In this document: in pieces, positions 13,820 through 22,055 of the stretch
How positions within the stretch are numbered: the first letter of the stretch is position 1
Layout: each line of letters starts with the position of its first letter
Source: JAURVT01 sp049059935
Lineage (GTDB): Bacteria > Actinomycetota > Actinomycetes > Propionibacteriales > Nocardioidaceae
Direction of reading: 5' to 3'
Length of the DNA: 22,055 nt
NCBI RefSeq assembly: GCF_049059935.1
Contig: NZ_JBMGQR010000070.1
Location: forward strand, 1 to 22,055
Translations under genes and position numbers: made by a program
Notes under the pieces: generated by a model
Databases searched by the model: none
What the model was told of the DNA's origin: nothing
What the model saw: only the letters and a program-made list of their open reading frames with translations

Positions 13820-14566
13820 TCATCGACGGGACAGGAACGCGCGCATGGCCGCGCGGGCCTCGTCGGACCCGAAGAGCCGCGCCGACCGCGCCGCGAGGTC
13901 GTCGCCGAGCGCGTCGATGCGCTCGAGCAGCGGGGCGGCGAGGAGCGCCTTGGTCTCGCTCAGCCCCTGCCTCGGCGCGTCCCGCATGAGGGCGACCACC
14001 TGCTCCACGGCGGCGTCGAGGTCGGCGTCGGCGACCGCCCGGGTGACCAGGCCGAGACGTGCGGCCTCGTGCGCGTCGAAGGTGTCGGCGGTGAGGAAGT
14101 GCAGGGCGGCGGCGCGGTCGCCCATGCGCGGCAGGGTGGTGAGCGAGATGACGGCGGGCGCGAGCGCGAGACGCACCTCGGTGAACGAGAACGACACCGA
14201 CTCCGCGGCGACGACGACGTCGGCCGCGCCCACGATGCCGAGGCCGCCGGCGCGCACAGGGCCCTGCAGACGGACGACGACGGGCACCGGCAGCGCGACG
14301 ATGCGTCGCTGCATCGCGACCATCGCTCGCGAGCCCTGCTCCATGCCGTCGTCGGACGCCTCCTTGAGGTCGGCGCCGGCACAGAACGCGGGCCCCTCGG
14401 CGGCGACCACGACCACGCGCACGTCGGGGTGGTCACCGGCCGTGGCCAGCCGCTCGTCGAGCTCGCCCACCAGCCGTCGCGACAGGGCGTTGCGGTTGTG
14501 CTGGCTGTCGAGCGTGACGGTCGCGACCCCGTCGGCGACGGCCAGGTGCACCAGCTCGTCGGCCAT
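13820..14566 (-). CDS. Enoyl-CoA hydratase/isomerase family protein (AtuE/LiuC-like role)
   Basis: This 248-residue crotonase-fold protein has the oxyanion-hole loops AFCAGADLKEA and GPVRAGGLGIVGAAD. Of the two catalytic glutamates in classical hydratases, the second is present (E130 in FSFTEVR) but the first position, 20 residues earlier, is Gly110. It may therefore be a hydratase working with one acid/base, an isomerase, or another crotonase activity. As the last gene of the acyl-CoA carboxylase operon, it would be expected to hydrate the carboxylated enoyl-CoA (a glutaconyl-CoA type). Its ATG overlaps the stop codon of the preceding dehydrogenase by one base (TGATG). Only 88 bases separate it from the EAL-DICT gene, with no clear terminator. 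Confidence 0.88.
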   Translation of the reverse strand: MADELVHLAVADGVATVTLDSQHNRNALSRRLVGELDERLATAGDHPDVRVVVVAAEGPAFCAGADLKEASDDGMEQGSRAMVAMQRRIVALPVPVVVRLQGPVRAGGLGIVGAADVVVAAESVSFSFTEVRLALAPAVISLTTLPRMGDRAAALHFLTADTFDAHEAARLGLVTRAVADADLDAAVEQVVALMRDAPRQGLSETKALLAAPLLERIDALGDDLAARSARLFGSDEARAAMRAFLSRR

Positions 14567-15732
14567 CAGTACGACCTCGGAAGACCCAGGCTCGACTGCG
14601 CCACGAAGTTGAGGATCATCTCGCGGCTCACCGGCGCGATCCGCGAGAGCCGGGACGACGCGATCATCGACCCCAGGCCGTACTCACTCGCCAGGCCGTT
14701 CCCGCCGTGCGTCTGGACGGCGCGGTCGACGGCGTCGACGGCCGCCTCGGCCGCGGCGTACTTGGCCATGTTGGCCGCCTCGCCCGCGGCCTCGTCGTCA
14801 CCGGAGTCGTAGAGCGCGGCCGCCTTCTGGGTCATCAGCGACGCGAGCTCGGTCTCGATGTACGACTGCGCAAGCGGGTGGGCGACGGCCTGGTGGGCAC
14901 CGATCGGCTTGCCCCAGACGGCCCGCTCCTTGGCGTACGCCGTGGCGGCCCTCAGCGCGAAGCGGGCGGTGCCGACGGCGAACGCCGCCGCCATGATGCG
15001 CTCGGGGTTGAGCCCGGCGAACAGCTGCGCGAGCCCGGCGTCCTCGCGCCCGACGAGCGCGTCGGCGGGCAGCCGCACGTCGTCGAAGAACAGCGTGAAC
15101 TGCTTCTCGGGCGAGACGACGTCCATCTCGATCGGCTGCGCGGTGAAGCCGGGGGCGTCGGTGGGGACGATGAACAGCGCGGGCTGCAGCCGTCCGCTCG
15201 CGGCCTGCTCGGTCTTGGCCACGACGAGCACGTGCGACGCCTCGTCGACCCCGGAGATGTAGGTCTTGCCGCCGCTCAGCACCCACTCCTCGCCGTCGCG
15301 GCGCGCGGTGGTGGTGATCTGGTGGGAGTTGGAGCCCGCGTCGGGCTCGGTGATCGAGAACGCCATGGTGGTGGTGCCGTCGGCGAAGCCGGGCAGCCAG
15401 TGCGCCTGCTGCGCCGGCGTGCCGAACCGGGTGATGATCGTGCCGCAGATCGCCGGCGAGACCACCATCATCAGCAGGGGGCAGCCGGCCGCGGCGAGCT
15501 CCTCGCAGACCACGGCGAGGTCGCCGATGCCGCCGCCACCGCCACCGTGCTCCTCGGGCACCGCGACGCCGAGGTACCCGTGCTTGCCGACCTCGGCCCA
15601 CAGCTCGGTGGTCTTCTCGCCGTCGCGGGCCTTGCGCAGGAAGTACTCGCGGCCGAAGGTGCCGGCCAGGTCGGCGACGGCACGGCGCAGCTCGCCGCGC
15701 TCGCGCGACTCGGTGTACGAGGTGGTGGTCAT
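14566..15732 (-). CDS. Acyl-CoA dehydrogenase (branched-chain type) A
   Basis: This 388-residue FAD enzyme has normal family length. The FAD/substrate signature AFSITEPDAGSNSHQI is at about 124-139 and the C-terminal GGNGLASEYGLGSMIASSRL block is present. The MCAD-type C-terminal catalytic Glu is replaced (the region reads SRIAPVSREM). A Glu in helix G (E244 in GLNPERIM) sits where isovaleryl-CoA dehydrogenase carries its base, which suggests a branched substrate. It follows the biotin carboxylase with a 4-base ATGA overlap. In Atu/Liu pathways the dehydrogenase makes the alpha,beta-double bond before carboxylation. The operon has two such enzymes, so they probably act at different steps or chain lengths. 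Confidence 0.92.
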   Translation of the reverse strand: MTTTSYTESRERGELRRAVADLAGTFGREYFLRKARDGEKTTELWAEVGKHGYLGVAVPEEHGGGGGGIGDLAVVCEELAAAGCPLLMMVVSPAICGTIITRFGTPAQQAHWLPGFADGTTTMAFSITEPDAGSNSHQITTTARRDGEEWVLSGGKTYISGVDEASHVLVVAKTEQAASGRLQPALFIVPTDAPGFTAQPIEMDVVSPEKQFTLFFDDVRLPADALVGREDAGLAQLFAGLNPERIMAAAFAVGTARFALRAATAYAKERAVWGKPIGAHQAVAHPLAQSYIETELASLMTQKAAALYDSGDDEAAGEAANMAKYAAAEAAVDAVDRAVQTHGGNGLASEYGLGSMIASSRLSRIAPVSREMILNFVAQSSLGLPRSY

Positions 15733-17705
15733 GACTCTCCTCCGGGGGTGCTCTCCTCGTCGACGACCGCGAGCACCGCTCCGGACTCGACCTGGTCGCC
15801 CACCGCGGCGGTGAGCGTGGTGACGACGCCGTCGTGCGGCGCGGTCACGGTGTGCTGCATCTTCATGGCCTCGAGGACGAGGACGGTCTGGCCGCGCGTG
15901 ACGGCGTCGCCCTCGGCCACCGACACCGCGACGACGGCCGCCGGCATCGGCGAGAGCAGCGAGCCCTCGGCCACCTGCTCGGACGGGTCGGCGAACCGCG
16001 GCACGCGCCGCAGCGTCGTGCCGCCGTGCGGGCCGTCGACGTCGACCTCGTCGCCGGTGCGCGTCACGCGGTAGACGTGCTGCACGCCGTCGCGCTCCAG
16101 GCGCACGTCGTCGGCGCCCACCGAGCGGGCGACGACGTCCGTGCCGACGGGCGTCAGCCTCCCGCGCACGTCGGCGTACGTGGCCGTGACCTCCGAGCCG
16201 TCCACGAGGTACGTGCGCGTGCGGGGCTGGGAGGGGACGTTGCGGAAGGCAGCCGGTACCCGGTGCTGGACGCGCGCGCCGGCGTGGACGGCCGCCGCGT
16301 CGGAGAGCGCGGCGGCGAGGACGACGTCGGCGAGCGCGACCTCGTCGAGGCGGGGTGCGCTCCACTCGTCGAGCCGCTGCTCGAGCAGGCCGGTGTGCAC
16401 GCGTCCGGCGCGGACGTCGGGGTCGGCCAGCGCGCCGAGCAGGAGGTCGAGGTTGGTGCGCACCCCGTGGACGCGGGTGTCGCGCAGCGCGCCGGCGAGC
16501 ACGCGGACCGCCGAGCCGCGGTCGGGCGCGTGCGCGACGACCTTGGCGAGCATCGCGTCGTAGTGGACCCCGACCACCGAGCCGGCCTCGACGCCGGCGT
16601 CGAGACGGACGCCCACCCCGTCGACGACGTCGAACGCGACCCCGGCCGCGGGGACGTCGAGCCTGCGGACGGTGCCGGTCTGCGGGGCCCAGCCGTCGGC
16701 GGGGTCCTCGGCGTACAGGCGCACCTCGATCGCGTGGCCGGACGGCTCGGGCGGCTCGCCGACGAGCGCGCGCCCCTCGGCGACCGACAGCTGCAGCGCG
16801 ACGAGGTCGAGGCCGGTGACGCACTCGGTCACCGGGTGCTCGACCTGGAGCCGTGTGTTCATCTCGAGGAAGTACGCGTCGTCGCCGTCGACGAGCATCT
16901 CCACGGTGCCGGCGCCGACGTAGCCGACCGCCGCGCAGGCGGCGCGGGCCGCGTCGTGCAGGCGGGTGCGCAGGTCGTCGGAGAGACCGGGGGCGGGCGC
17001 CTCCTCGACGACCTTCTGGTGGCGACGCTGCAACGAGCAGTCGCGGTCACCCAGGACCCAGCAGGTGCCGTGCTCGTCGCACATCACCTGCACCTCGACG
17101 TGGCGGGCGGTGGGCAGGTAGGGCTCCACGAAGACGGTGCCGTCGCCGAACGACGAGCGCGCCTCGGCCTCGGCGGCCTCGAGCGCGGCGGGGAGGCCGG
17201 ACGCGGAGTCGACGACGCGCATGCCACGGCCGCCGCCTCCGGCGGAGGCCTTGACGAGCAGCGGGAAGTCGTCCGGCCCGGCGGTGTCGGGGTCGACCTC
17301 GAGCACGGGCACGCCCGCGGAGGCCATCAGCTCCTTGGCGCGGACCTTGCTGCCCATCTGCTCGATGGTCTCGGGCCGTGGGCCGATCCACGCCAGGCCG
17401 GCGTCGACGACGGCGCGCGCGAACGCGGCGTCCTCGGACAGGAACCCGTAGCCGGGGTGGACGGCGTCCGCGCCGCTGCGGCGGGCGGCGTCGACGAGCA
17501 GGTCGGCGCGCAGGTAGGTGTCGGCGGCCGACGACCCCGGCAGCCGGACGGCCGCGTCGGCCTCGACGACGTGCGGCGCGTGCTCGTCGGCGTCGGAGAA
17601 CACCGCCACGCTCTGGACGCCGAGCCGCCGGCACGTCGCGACGACGCGGCGGGCGATCTCGCCGCGGTTGGCGACGAGCACGCGGCTGATCTCGTGGCCG
17701 CTCAC
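15729..17705 (-). CDS. Acyl-CoA carboxylase alpha subunit (biotin carboxylase + BCCP)
   Basis: This 658-residue protein is the size of the alpha subunits of methylcrotonyl-CoA and geranyl-CoA carboxylases. Biotin carboxylase signatures are at the N-terminus (VLVANRGEIARRVV), the glycine-rich ATP loop (KASAGGGGRGMRVV), RDCSLQRRHQKVVEEAP and FLEMNTRLQVEHPVTE. A linking region (about 450-575) is followed by the biotinyl domain, with the biotin-accepting Lys at about 615 in LEAMKMQHTV. It carboxylates biotin using ATP and bicarbonate, then hands it to the beta subunit encoded just upstream. The GTG start at 17705 overlaps the beta-subunit stop by 4 bases (GTGA). The sequence does not by itself separate MCC from GCC. 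Confidence 0.94.
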   Translation of the reverse strand: MSGHEISRVLVANRGEIARRVVATCRRLGVQSVAVFSDADEHAPHVVEADAAVRLPGSSAADTYLRADLLVDAARRSGADAVHPGYGFLSEDAAFARAVVDAGLAWIGPRPETIEQMGSKVRAKELMASAGVPVLEVDPDTAGPDDFPLLVKASAGGGGRGMRVVDSASGLPAALEAAEAEARSSFGDGTVFVEPYLPTARHVEVQVMCDEHGTCWVLGDRDCSLQRRHQKVVEEAPAPGLSDDLRTRLHDAARAACAAVGYVGAGTVEMLVDGDDAYFLEMNTRLQVEHPVTECVTGLDLVALQLSVAEGRALVGEPPEPSGHAIEVRLYAEDPADGWAPQTGTVRRLDVPAAGVAFDVVDGVGVRLDAGVEAGSVVGVHYDAMLAKVVAHAPDRGSAVRVLAGALRDTRVHGVRTNLDLLLGALADPDVRAGRVHTGLLEQRLDEWSAPRLDEVALADVVLAAALSDAAAVHAGARVQHRVPAAFRNVPSQPRTRTYLVDGSEVTATYADVRGRLTPVGTDVVARSVGADDVRLERDGVQHVYRVTRTGDEVDVDGPHGGTTLRRVPRFADPSEQVAEGSLLSPMPAAVVAVSVAEGDAVTRGQTVLVLEAMKMQHTVTAPHDGVVTTLTAAVGDQVESGAVLAVVDEESTPGGES

Positions 17706-19264
17706 AGGCGGAACACCCCGTAGCCGCGGGCGCCCTCGACGGGCCCGTTCGCGATCGCCGACAGGCAGATGCCGAGCACCGAGCGGGTGTCGCGCGGGTC
17801 GATCACCCCGTCGTCGTAGAGCATCCCGGAGGTGAAGAAGGCCAACGACTGCTCCTCGATCTGCTGCTCGACCAGCGCCCGCATCTGCGCGTCGCCGTCC
17901 TCGTCGTAGGGCTGGCCCTTGGACTCGGCGGCCTGGCGGGCCACGATGCTGATCACTCCGGCCAGCTGCGCGGGGCCCATCACCGCCGAGCGCGCGTTGG
18001 GCCAGCTGAACATGAACCGCGGCCCGAACGCGCGGCCGCTCATCCCGTAGTGCCCGGCGCCGTAGGAGGCGCCGATGACGACCGACAGGTGCGGCACCGT
18101 CGAGTTGGAGACGGCGTTGATCATCTGCGCGCCGTGCTTGATGATGCCGCCCTGCTCGTACTCCGCGCCGACCATGTAGCCGGTGGTGTTGTGCAGGAAC
18201 AGCAGGGGCGTGTCGACCTGGTTGGCCAGCTGGATGAACTGCGCGGCCTTCTGCGACTCCTGGCTGAACAGCACGCCCTGCGCGTTGGCGAGCACCCCGA
18301 TCGGGTACCCGTGCAGCCGGGCGAACCCGGTCACCAGGCTCGAGCCGTAGAGCGGCTTGAACTCGTCGAAGTCCGAGCCGTCGACGAGCCGGGCGATCAC
18401 CTCGCGCGGGTCGAACGGCTGCTTGGGGTCCGACGGCACCAGGTCGAGCAGCTCCTCGGGGTCGAGCGCCGGCTCGTCGTGGGCAGCCGCAGGGGCCGGC
18501 CCGGTCTTGCGCCAGTTGAGCCGGCGCACCACCTGGCGACCGAGGCGGATGGCGTCGTGCTCGTCGACGGCGAGGTGGTCGGCCAGCCCCGAGGTGCGGG
18601 CGTGCATGCCCGCACCGCCCAGCGACTCCTCGTCGGCGACCTCGCCGGTGGCCATCCTGACCAGCGGCGGGCCGCCGAGGAACACCTTGGCCCCGCCGTC
18701 GACCATGACGACGTAGTCGCTCATGCCGGGCACGTATGCGCCGCCGGCCGTGCTGTTGCCGAAGACGAGCGCGACCGTCGGCGTCCGCGCGGCGCTGGCG
18801 CGGGTGATGCCCCGGAACGTCGCGCCGCCGGGGATGAAGATGTCCTTCTGGGTGGGCAGGTCGGCACCGCCGGACTCCACGAGGTTGACCGTGGGAAGCC
18901 GGTTCTCCGCGGCGATCTCGGCGGCGCGCAGGCCCTTGCGCACCGTCAGCGGGTTGGACGAGCCGCCCTTCACGGTCGGGTCGTTGGCGATGATCATGCA
19001 CTCGGTGCCCTCGACGACGCCGATGCCCGTCACGAGGCTGCCGCCCACGGGGAAGTCGGTGCCCCACGCGGCCAGCGTCGACAGCTCGAGGAACGCGGAG
19101 TCCTCGTCCAGCAGCAGCTCGACGCGTTCGCGGGCGAGCAGCTTGCCGCGTCCGCGGTGCCGGTCGACGTAGCGCTCGCCGCCGCCGGCCAGGGCCTTGG
19201 CGTGCTGGGCGGCGAGGTCGGCGACGCGCTCCAGCATCGCCTCGCGGTTCGCGGCGGCGCTCAT
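17702..19264 (-). CDS. Acyl-CoA carboxylase beta subunit (carboxyltransferase)
   Basis: This 520-residue carboxyltransferase of the MCC/GCC/PCC beta family has two crotonase-like halves. The two oxyanion-hole loops are recognisable: FGNSTAGGAYVPGMSDY in the N-half and GASYGAGHYGMSGRAFGPRF in the C-half. VFLGGPPLVRMATGE and HNTTGYMVG are also family hallmarks. It moves carboxylate from biotin to an acyl-CoA; in MCC and GCC the target is the gamma-methyl carbon of a 3-methyl-enoyl-CoA. The overall pattern is closer to MCC/GCC than to propionyl-CoA carboxylase. Start ATG 19264 overlaps the upstream dehydrogenase stop (ATGA). Alpha and beta lie adjacent and overlapping, as expected for subunits made in equal amounts. 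Confidence 0.94.
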   Translation of the reverse strand: MSAAANREAMLERVADLAAQHAKALAGGGERYVDRHRGRGKLLARERVELLLDEDSAFLELSTLAAWGTDFPVGGSLVTGIGVVEGTECMIIANDPTVKGGSSNPLTVRKGLRAAEIAAENRLPTVNLVESGGADLPTQKDIFIPGGATFRGITRASAARTPTVALVFGNSTAGGAYVPGMSDYVVMVDGGAKVFLGGPPLVRMATGEVADEESLGGAGMHARTSGLADHLAVDEHDAIRLGRQVVRRLNWRKTGPAPAAAHDEPALDPEELLDLVPSDPKQPFDPREVIARLVDGSDFDEFKPLYGSSLVTGFARLHGYPIGVLANAQGVLFSQESQKAAQFIQLANQVDTPLLFLHNTTGYMVGAEYEQGGIIKHGAQMINAVSNSTVPHLSVVIGASYGAGHYGMSGRAFGPRFMFSWPNARSAVMGPAQLAGVISIVARQAAESKGQPYDEDGDAQMRALVEQQIEEQSLAFFTSGMLYDDGVIDPRDTRSVLGICLSAIANGPVEGARGYGVFRL

Positions 19265-20421
19265 GCGGAGTACCCGAGCAGCTTGGCGGCGAGGTCGGAC
19301 AGCACCTCGTCGGCACCACCGCCGATGCCGAGGATGCGCGAGTCGCGGTAGTGCCGCTCGACCTCGGAGTCGCGCATGTACCCCGCTCCCCCGAACAGCT
19401 GGACGGCCTGGTCGACCACCTGCTTGCAGGCCTCGACGGCGTCGTTCTTGGCGATGCTCGCGTCGAGGGCCTGGCGCATCGGGTCGGCGTCGGGCGCGAG
19501 CCCGGCCTCGACCACGCTGCGCGTGTAGGTGCGCGCGGTGGTCGTCAGGCGGTGCATGTCGACGAGCCGGTGGCGCACCACCTGGCGGCCCGTCAGCGGC
19601 CGGCCGAACGTCTCCCGCTCGCGGGCGTGCGCGACGGCGAGGTCGAGGCAGCGCTGCGCGGTGGAGTAGGCCTGCACGGCCAGGCTGAGCCGCTCGGAGA
19701 CGAACTGCCGCATGATCGCGACGAAGCCCGACCCCTCGGCGCCCACCAGGTTCGACGCCGGTACGCGCACGCCGTCGTAGGCGATCTCGGCGGTGTCGGA
19801 GCAGTGCCAGCCCATCTTGGCCAGCGGGCGCGACGCGGTGAAGCCGGGGCTGGCGGTGTCGACGACGAGCAGGCTGATGCCGTCGTGGCCGGGGCCGCCG
19901 GTGCGCACCGCGGTGGTGACGAAGTCGGCGCGGGTGCCCGAGGTGATGAAGGTCTTGGCGCCGTCGACGACGTAGTGGTCGCCGTCGCGGCGCGCGCGGG
20001 TGGTGAGCGCGGCGACGTCGGACCCGCCGCCAGGCTCGGTGACCGCGAGCGAGCCGATCGTCTCGCCGGCGAGCGTCGGGCGGACGTAGCGGTCGACCAG
20101 GTCGGCCTGGCCGGACGCGACGACGTGCGGCAGCGCGATGCCGTGGGTGAACAGCGCCGCGCACAGGCCGCTGGATGCGCCGGCCTCGATCAGCGCCTCG
20201 GTCTGCGTGGTGACGTCGACCGCGTCGCCGCCCTCGCCGCCGACGTCCTCGGCGAACCCGAGGCCGAGGACGCCCGCCGCCGCGGCGGTGCGGTGCAGCT
20301 CGCGCGGGACGCGTCCGTCGTCCTCCCAGTCGCGCAGGTGCGGCACGACCTCCTTGTGGGCGAACCGGGTGACGCTCTCGCGCAGCGCGAGGCGCTCGGG
20401 GGTGGTCCAGGCGGTGGTCAC
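19261..20421 (-). CDS. Acyl-CoA dehydrogenase (branched-chain type) B
   Basis: This 386-residue acyl-CoA dehydrogenase has the FAD/substrate motif LAVTEPGGGSDVAAL (about 125-139) and the C-terminal QLFGGAGYMRDSEVERHYRDSRI block. As in the other dehydrogenase of this operon, the MCAD-position Glu is missing (ILGIGGGADE) and a helix-G Glu is present (E243 in FVSERLSL), as in isovaleryl-CoA dehydrogenase. It is the better match to the AtuD/LiuA position, directly before the carboxylase beta gene. The GTG at 20421 is selected because it overlaps the AtuA-like stop by 4 bases and gives the standard family length; a longer open frame upstream in the same frame is antisense-like low-complexity sequence. 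Confidence 0.93.
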   Translation of the reverse strand: MTTAWTTPERLALRESVTRFAHKEVVPHLRDWEDDGRVPRELHRTAAAAGVLGLGFAEDVGGEGGDAVDVTTQTEALIEAGASSGLCAALFTHGIALPHVVASGQADLVDRYVRPTLAGETIGSLAVTEPGGGSDVAALTTRARRDGDHYVVDGAKTFITSGTRADFVTTAVRTGGPGHDGISLLVVDTASPGFTASRPLAKMGWHCSDTAEIAYDGVRVPASNLVGAEGSGFVAIMRQFVSERLSLAVQAYSTAQRCLDLAVAHARERETFGRPLTGRQVVRHRLVDMHRLTTTARTYTRSVVEAGLAPDADPMRQALDASIAKNDAVEACKQVVDQAVQLFGGAGYMRDSEVERHYRDSRILGIGGGADEVLSDLAAKLLGYSA

Positions 20422-22055
20422 AGGACGTCCTTCCAGACGGGGACGGTGAGGGCCCGGACCTGCTCGCCCAGGGCCTTGGCCTGCGGGTCGGGCCGGGTGG
20501 AGGAGGCGACGCCGTCGCCGAGCAGGCCGCGGACGACGACGTTGACGGCGTGCAGGTTGCGCAGCGGGACGACGAGGACGTCGCGGTCGGCCACGTCGGG
20601 GAGCGTGCGGACGAGCGCCTCGGCCTCGTGGCAGAGCCACGTGAAGCCCGCCAGGCCACGGCCGCCCTCGGCGCGCGTCCACAGGCCGACGTTGGCGTCG
20701 CCGCCCTTGTCGCCGCTGCGGGCGTGGACGAGGTCGCCGATCGTGGCGGTCTCCCACTGGTGCTCGACGTGCACGAGGTTGACGGGGACGCCCTCGGTTG
20801 GCGGCCAGGGGTCGTCCGCCGGGCGGGTGACCTCGGGTGGCGGGACGTCGACGCGGGTGCCGTTGCCGAGGACGACGACGTGCGGCACGGACGTCTGCGG
20901 CACGTACGCCGCGGTGTAGACGCCGAACGGCGTGCCGGCCGTGGGCGGGCGCGTCACGTGGAAGCCGGGGTAGGACCCGAGGGCCAGCTCGACGACGGCC
21001 GCGGTGAACGCGCGTCCGACGGGGTCGGGAGCGGTGTCGCGCACGTGGCAGCCGAGGACGTCGCCGTCGCGCCGCCACTCGACCTCGGCCGGGCGCGTGC
21101 CGGTGGCGTCCCAGTGGTCCTCCACCTGCGCGCGGGCGAACGCGGCCTTCTCGTCGACGTCGAGACCGGTGAGCACCATCTCGACGCTGTTGCGCCAGCC
21201 GCCGAGGGTGTTGAGGCAGACCTTGACGTCGGGCGGGGGCGGGAAGCCGCGGGTGCCCGTCATCCGGACACGGTCGGGGCCGTCGGGGACGAGCTGCACG
21301 GTGCCGAGGTCGGTGGCGACGTCGGGGCCGAGGTAGACCCGGCCCTGGATCTCGTAGACGAGCTGCGCGGTGACGGTGTCGACGGTGACCGCTCCCCCGG
21401 TGCCCGGGTGCTTGGTGACGACGCAGGAGCCGTCGGCGGCGACCTCGGCGAGCGGGAACCCGAGGCGACGCTGCTGCGGGGTGTCGCGCGGGAGGTCGAG
21501 GAAGCCTGAGAAGTTGCCGCCAGTCGCCTGGGTGCCGCACTCGAGGACGTGACCGGCGAGGGTCGCGCCGGCGAGCTCGTCGTGGGCGCCGCGGCCCCAC
21601 CCGTGGGCGTGCGCGGCGCACCCGACGACGACCGAGGCGTCCGTCACCCGCCCGGTGACGACGACGTCGGCGCCCGCGTCGAGCGCGGCCTTGATGCCGA
21701 ACGCGCCGAGGTAGGCGTTGGCCGTCAGCGGCTCGGAGCCGCCGAACCCGGTGAGCCCGAGCTCGTCGGTGCGGCCGCGCAGGTCGTCGCCCTCGACGTG
21801 GGCGACCGCGACGCTCAGGCCCTGACGCTCGGCGACGGCCCGGACGGCGTCGGCGAGGCCGGCGGGGTTGAGGCCGCCGGCGTTGCTGACGATCCGGACG
21901 CCGCGGTCGAGCGCGAGGCCGAGGCAGTCGTCCAGCTGGCGCACGAAGGTGCGGGCGTAGCCGAGCGTCGGGTCCTTCATCGCGTCGCGGCCGAGGATGA
22001 GCATGGTGAGCTCGGCGAGCCAGTCGCCGGTGAGGAAGTCCAGCTCGCCGCCCTC
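20418..22055 (-). CDS. AtuA-family protein (DUF1446), 5' end beyond the window
   Basis: The visible 545 residues are open to the window edge. The residues before the first in-window ATG at 22004 (LDFLTGDWLAELTM) are typical of the family N-terminal part, so the gene starts outside. The main domain is DUF1446/AtuA-like, with VSNAGGLNPAGLADAVR, ECGTQATGGNFSGF and YEIQGRVYLGPDV. The C-terminal ~100 residues (HARSGDKGGDANVGLW onward) form the separate AtuA-like domain. AtuA is encoded in the acyclic terpene utilisation cluster of Pseudomonas, but its biochemical role is not established. Its presence ahead of the dehydrogenase and carboxylase genes is the main reason to favour an Atu-like over a simple leucine-degradation operon. 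Confidence 0.92.
   Translation of the reverse strand, partial: EGGELDFLTGDWLAELTMLILGRDAMKDPTLGYARTFVRQLDDCLGLALDRGVRIVSNAGGLNPAGLADAVRAVAERQGLSVAVAHVEGDDLRGRTDELGLTGFGGSEPLTANAYLGAFGIKAALDAGADVVVTGRVTDASVVVGCAAHAHGWGRGAHDELAGATLAGHVLECGTQATGGNFSGFLDLPRDTPQQRRLGFPLAEVAADGSCVVTKHPGTGGAVTVDTVTAQLVYEIQGRVYLGPDVATDLGTVQLVPDGPDRVRMTGTRGFPPPPDVKVCLNTLGGWRNSVEMVLTGLDVDEKAAFARAQVEDHWDATGTRPAEVEWRRDGDVLGCHVRDTAPDPVGRAFTAAVVELALGSYPGFHVTRPPTAGTPFGVYTAAYVPQTSVPHVVVLGNGTRVDVPPPEVTRPADDPWPPTEGVPVNLVHVEHQWETATIGDLVHARSGDKGGDANVGLWTRAEGGRGLAGFTWLCHEAEALVRTLPDVADRDVLVVPLRNLHAVNVVVRGLLGDGVASSTRPDPQAKALGEQVRALTVPVWKDVL

Noticed and set aside
15834..17723. Long plus-strand open frame opposite the biotin carboxylase
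   Set aside because: It has no motif, is purely antisense to a clear biotin carboxylase gene, and has shadow-type amino acid composition.

Overview
The window is chromosomal DNA from a very GC-rich actinobacterium. Evidence is the strong G/C bias at third codon positions, frequent GTG starts, genes packed with 1 or 4 base overlaps, -10-like hexamers only 6-7 bases before start codons (leaderless transcripts), and actinobacterial-type families (HelD/HelR, MMPL, EAL-DICT, an AtuA-type acyl-CoA carboxylase operon). A Propionibacteriales/Nocardioidaceae-like source is plausible but not proven. There are no rRNA, tRNA, CRISPR, IS or phage genes.

Layout, left to right. (1) 111-3194, plus strand: an EamA/DMT-type transporter and an MMPL-family transporter, each with a leaderless-type promoter. 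(2) 3195-3436: a 242 bp intergenic stretch made almost entirely of inverted repeats, including two copies of a 22 bp palindromic repeat. (3) 3437-6257, minus strand: a single-chain TrpE-TrpG anthranilate synthase of PhzE-like architecture, preceded by a trp attenuator with a 12-residue leader peptide containing tandem Trp codons; a predicted RlaP-type nucleotidyltransferase follows. (4) 6292-7239, plus strand: a PAS-GGDEF diguanylate cyclase that converges on and overlaps the next gene. (5) 7194-10934, minus strand: a HelD/HelR-like RNA polymerase-recycling ATPase followed with no spacing by a membrane-anchored metallophosphoesterase. (6) 11053-11123: a near-perfect 26 bp inverted repeat. (7) 11110-13731, minus strand: an EAL-DICT c-di-GMP phosphodiesterase, a renalase-like FAD oxidoreductase and a four-helix membrane protein, apparently translationally coupled. 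(8) 13820-22055, minus strand: a six-gene operon, AtuA-like (truncated by the window edge), acyl-CoA dehydrogenase, carboxyltransferase beta, biotin carboxylase/BCCP alpha, acyl-CoA dehydrogenase, enoyl-CoA hydratase, in which every junction overlaps by 1 or 4 bases.

How the genes work together. The large operon has the logic of the Atu (acyclic terpene) and Liu (leucine/isovalerate) pathways: dehydrogenate a branched acyl-CoA, carboxylate its gamma-methyl group with a biotin enzyme, then hydrate. The AtuA homologue points to an Atu-like or related branched/isoprenoid substrate, but no HMG-CoA lyase is in view. The PAS-GGDEF and EAL-DICT genes could form opposing arms of c-di-GMP signalling, although separate operons hold them. 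The most informative regulatory element is the trp attenuator at 6164-6257. It ties the PhzE-like synthase to tryptophan supply rather than phenazine synthesis. I found no wholly unknown system with clear sequence support. The best candidates for new biology are the EAL-DICT/renalase-like/4-TM module, the HelD-metallophosphoesterase pair, and the inverted-repeat elements.
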